From NCBI GenBank assembly GCA_019308525.1, contig JAFDIC010000019.1:1-22498 (forward strand): 22,498 nucleotides of DNA, given 5' to 3'. Below, in pieces: positions 21,682-22,498 of the stretch (position 1 is the first letter of the stretch; each line of letters begins with the position of its first letter). The translations under genes were made by a program, and so were the position numbers. Origin of the DNA: Deltaproteobacteria bacterium. GTDB lineage: Bacteria > Desulfobacterota > DSM-4660 > Desulfatiglandales > HGW-15. A model generated the notes under the pieces. It was not told the origin of the DNA. It saw only the letters and a list, made by a program, of their open reading frames with translations, and searched no databases.

Positions 21682-22498
21682 ATGTGGAAGAACACGGAAG
21701 AAATAATAGAGCGAATACTCAGGCAAGAATGGGCTGCCAAGCCCACTGATGACGCAACCTTTTGGAGGAACCTGATTGAATGGATCAGGGACCAAATCCT
21801 TCCAGAATTTCTTACGGAATTATCCAATCAGGTCGACGAGATAATCGACATCAACCCCGATCTCTCCGAGAGGGAAATCCTTGCTAGGGTGACCCGATAC
21901 ATGGTCGAGTTTCTCGGGGCCCGCTCGGCTTCAGTGCGGATATATGACCCGGAAACAGGCCAGATGCTTTCCTACGGTTCCTTCCCCTTCCAAGAGGAGG
22001 ACAGGGAAACATACATCCCCCTTGAAGAGAGTGTTGCAGGAAAAGTCGTAAAATCCCGTCAAACATATCTGGTGCCTAATATTTTGAAAGAGAAACTCTA
22101 TCACGACAAGGGAGTGGTAGAGAGGAAAGGGACCTATTCCGTTATGGCGATCCACCTGACGATTACCAGTTTCGCACCCCACGAGCGGGACAGAGTCGGG
22201 GTCATACAGGTATATTGCCAGGAGAAGGACCGCAAGTTCAGTCCCATAGAAGTCCAGGTCGCGGAGCTGATGGCAAGGAGACTGAGCTTCGTTATAGCCA
22301 GAAAAAAGATCCTTGACATGCACCGGGCCAATGAAAAGAAGGAGGCGATCGTCAGGAACATCTTCCTGAAGCTTGGGGCAAGAGAAGGGGTGAAAATGAA
22401 GGAGATCTTCAACCGGGTCATCCCTGAACTTGCCGACATAATAAATGTTCAAAGCTGCGCGCTTTTTTCTGTCTCCGATGATATGGAGTACGTGATCC
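21682..22498 (+). CDS. GAF-domain signalling protein (partial, runs off the window)
   Basis: The frame opens with ATG 21682, three bases after the aminotransferase stop, and has no stop codon before the window ends, so at least 272 residues are seen and the C-terminus is missing. Residues about 1-60 are helical and charged. Residues about 63-207 form a GAF domain (ARSASVRIYDPETGQMLSYG, then IPLEESVAGKVVKSRQTYLV, and VGVIQVYCQEKDRKFSPIEV). A coiled-coil-like linker (207-235) leads into what looks like a second GAF domain (from about 238: MKEIFNRVIPELADIINVQS). Such proteins usually continue into a histidine kinase, a sigma-54 activator or a GGDEF/phosphatase output; which one cannot be seen. 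No membrane segment is visible. Confidence 0.8.
   Translation, partial: MWKNTEEIIERILRQEWAAKPTDDATFWRNLIEWIRDQILPEFLTELSNQVDEIIDINPDLSEREILARVTRYMVEFLGARSASVRIYDPETGQMLSYGSFPFQEEDRETYIPLEESVAGKVVKSRQTYLVPNILKEKLYHDKGVVERKGTYSVMAIHLTITSFAPHERDRVGVIQVYCQEKDRKFSPIEVQVAELMARRLSFVIARKKILDMHRANEKKEAIVRNIFLKLGAREGVKMKEIFNRVIPELADIINVQSCALFSVSDDMEYVI

Overview
The window looks like a chromosomal segment (about 52% GC by eye) from a strictly anaerobic member of the Desulfobacterota (old Deltaproteobacteria), either a sulfate reducer or a syntroph. The clues are a sirC-ccsA-hemA cluster, a two-subunit B12-dependent acyl-CoA mutase with its MeaB chaperone inside a fatty-acid beta-oxidation operon, a PilZ-domain protein behind a sigma-54-like promoter, and intergenic repeats of a kind I remember from that phylum. 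The assignment is inference; no rRNA or tRNA gene is present. Almost everything is on the minus strand, and the strand switches at about 20.0-20.4 kb.

Layout, left to right. 1-289: no gene, but a long palindrome built from tandem TGCACAA/TTGTGCA dyads and a sigma-54-like site that fires out of the left edge. 290-3922 (minus): one tightly packed operon, sirC-ccsA-hemA-moaE-moaC, joining siroheme/haem precursor synthesis and cytochrome c maturation to molybdopterin synthesis. 3923-4342: a gene-free stretch with three ~21-nt repeats in tandem, an inverted fourth copy and nested inverted repeats. 4343-5651 (minus): a radical SAM protein with a CX4CX2C cluster motif and a possible 55-residue ORF overlapping its start. 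5885-7951 (minus): a 688-residue PilZ protein with an unrecognised C-terminal half. 7952-8362: a second tandem-dyad repeat and a second sigma-54-like promoter, arranged as at the left end. 8363-9731 (minus): an RNA m5C methyltransferase whose PUA-like RNA-binding domain lies in a different frame.

9810-18507 (minus) is the metabolic core: thiolase, enoyl-CoA hydratase, acyl-CoA dehydrogenase, mutase large subunit, mutase B12 subunit, MeaB GTPase, a small membrane protein, an XRE-cupin regulator and a second acyl-CoA dehydrogenase. Another thiolase follows at 18819-20009. The mutase would be annotated as methylmalonyl-CoA mutase, but aligned by eye to the Propionibacterium shermanii enzyme it has Phe and Gln where that enzyme has Tyr89 and Arg207. 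That is the isobutyryl-CoA mutase pattern. With the beta-oxidation genes it suggests a route isobutyryl-CoA <-> butyryl-CoA -> crotonyl-CoA -> 3-hydroxybutyryl-CoA -> acetoacetyl-CoA -> acetyl-CoA. The 3-hydroxyacyl-CoA dehydrogenase, the electron-transfer flavoprotein and the CoA-activating enzyme are not in the window.

20368-22498 (plus): a class I/II aminotransferase followed after 3 nt by a GAF-domain signalling protein that runs off the right edge.

The most interesting signals are the two matching dyad + sigma-54 modules at the ends of two minus-strand units, which look like enhancer sites for an unidentified NtrC-type activator, and the isobutyryl-CoA-mutase-type beta-oxidation operon.
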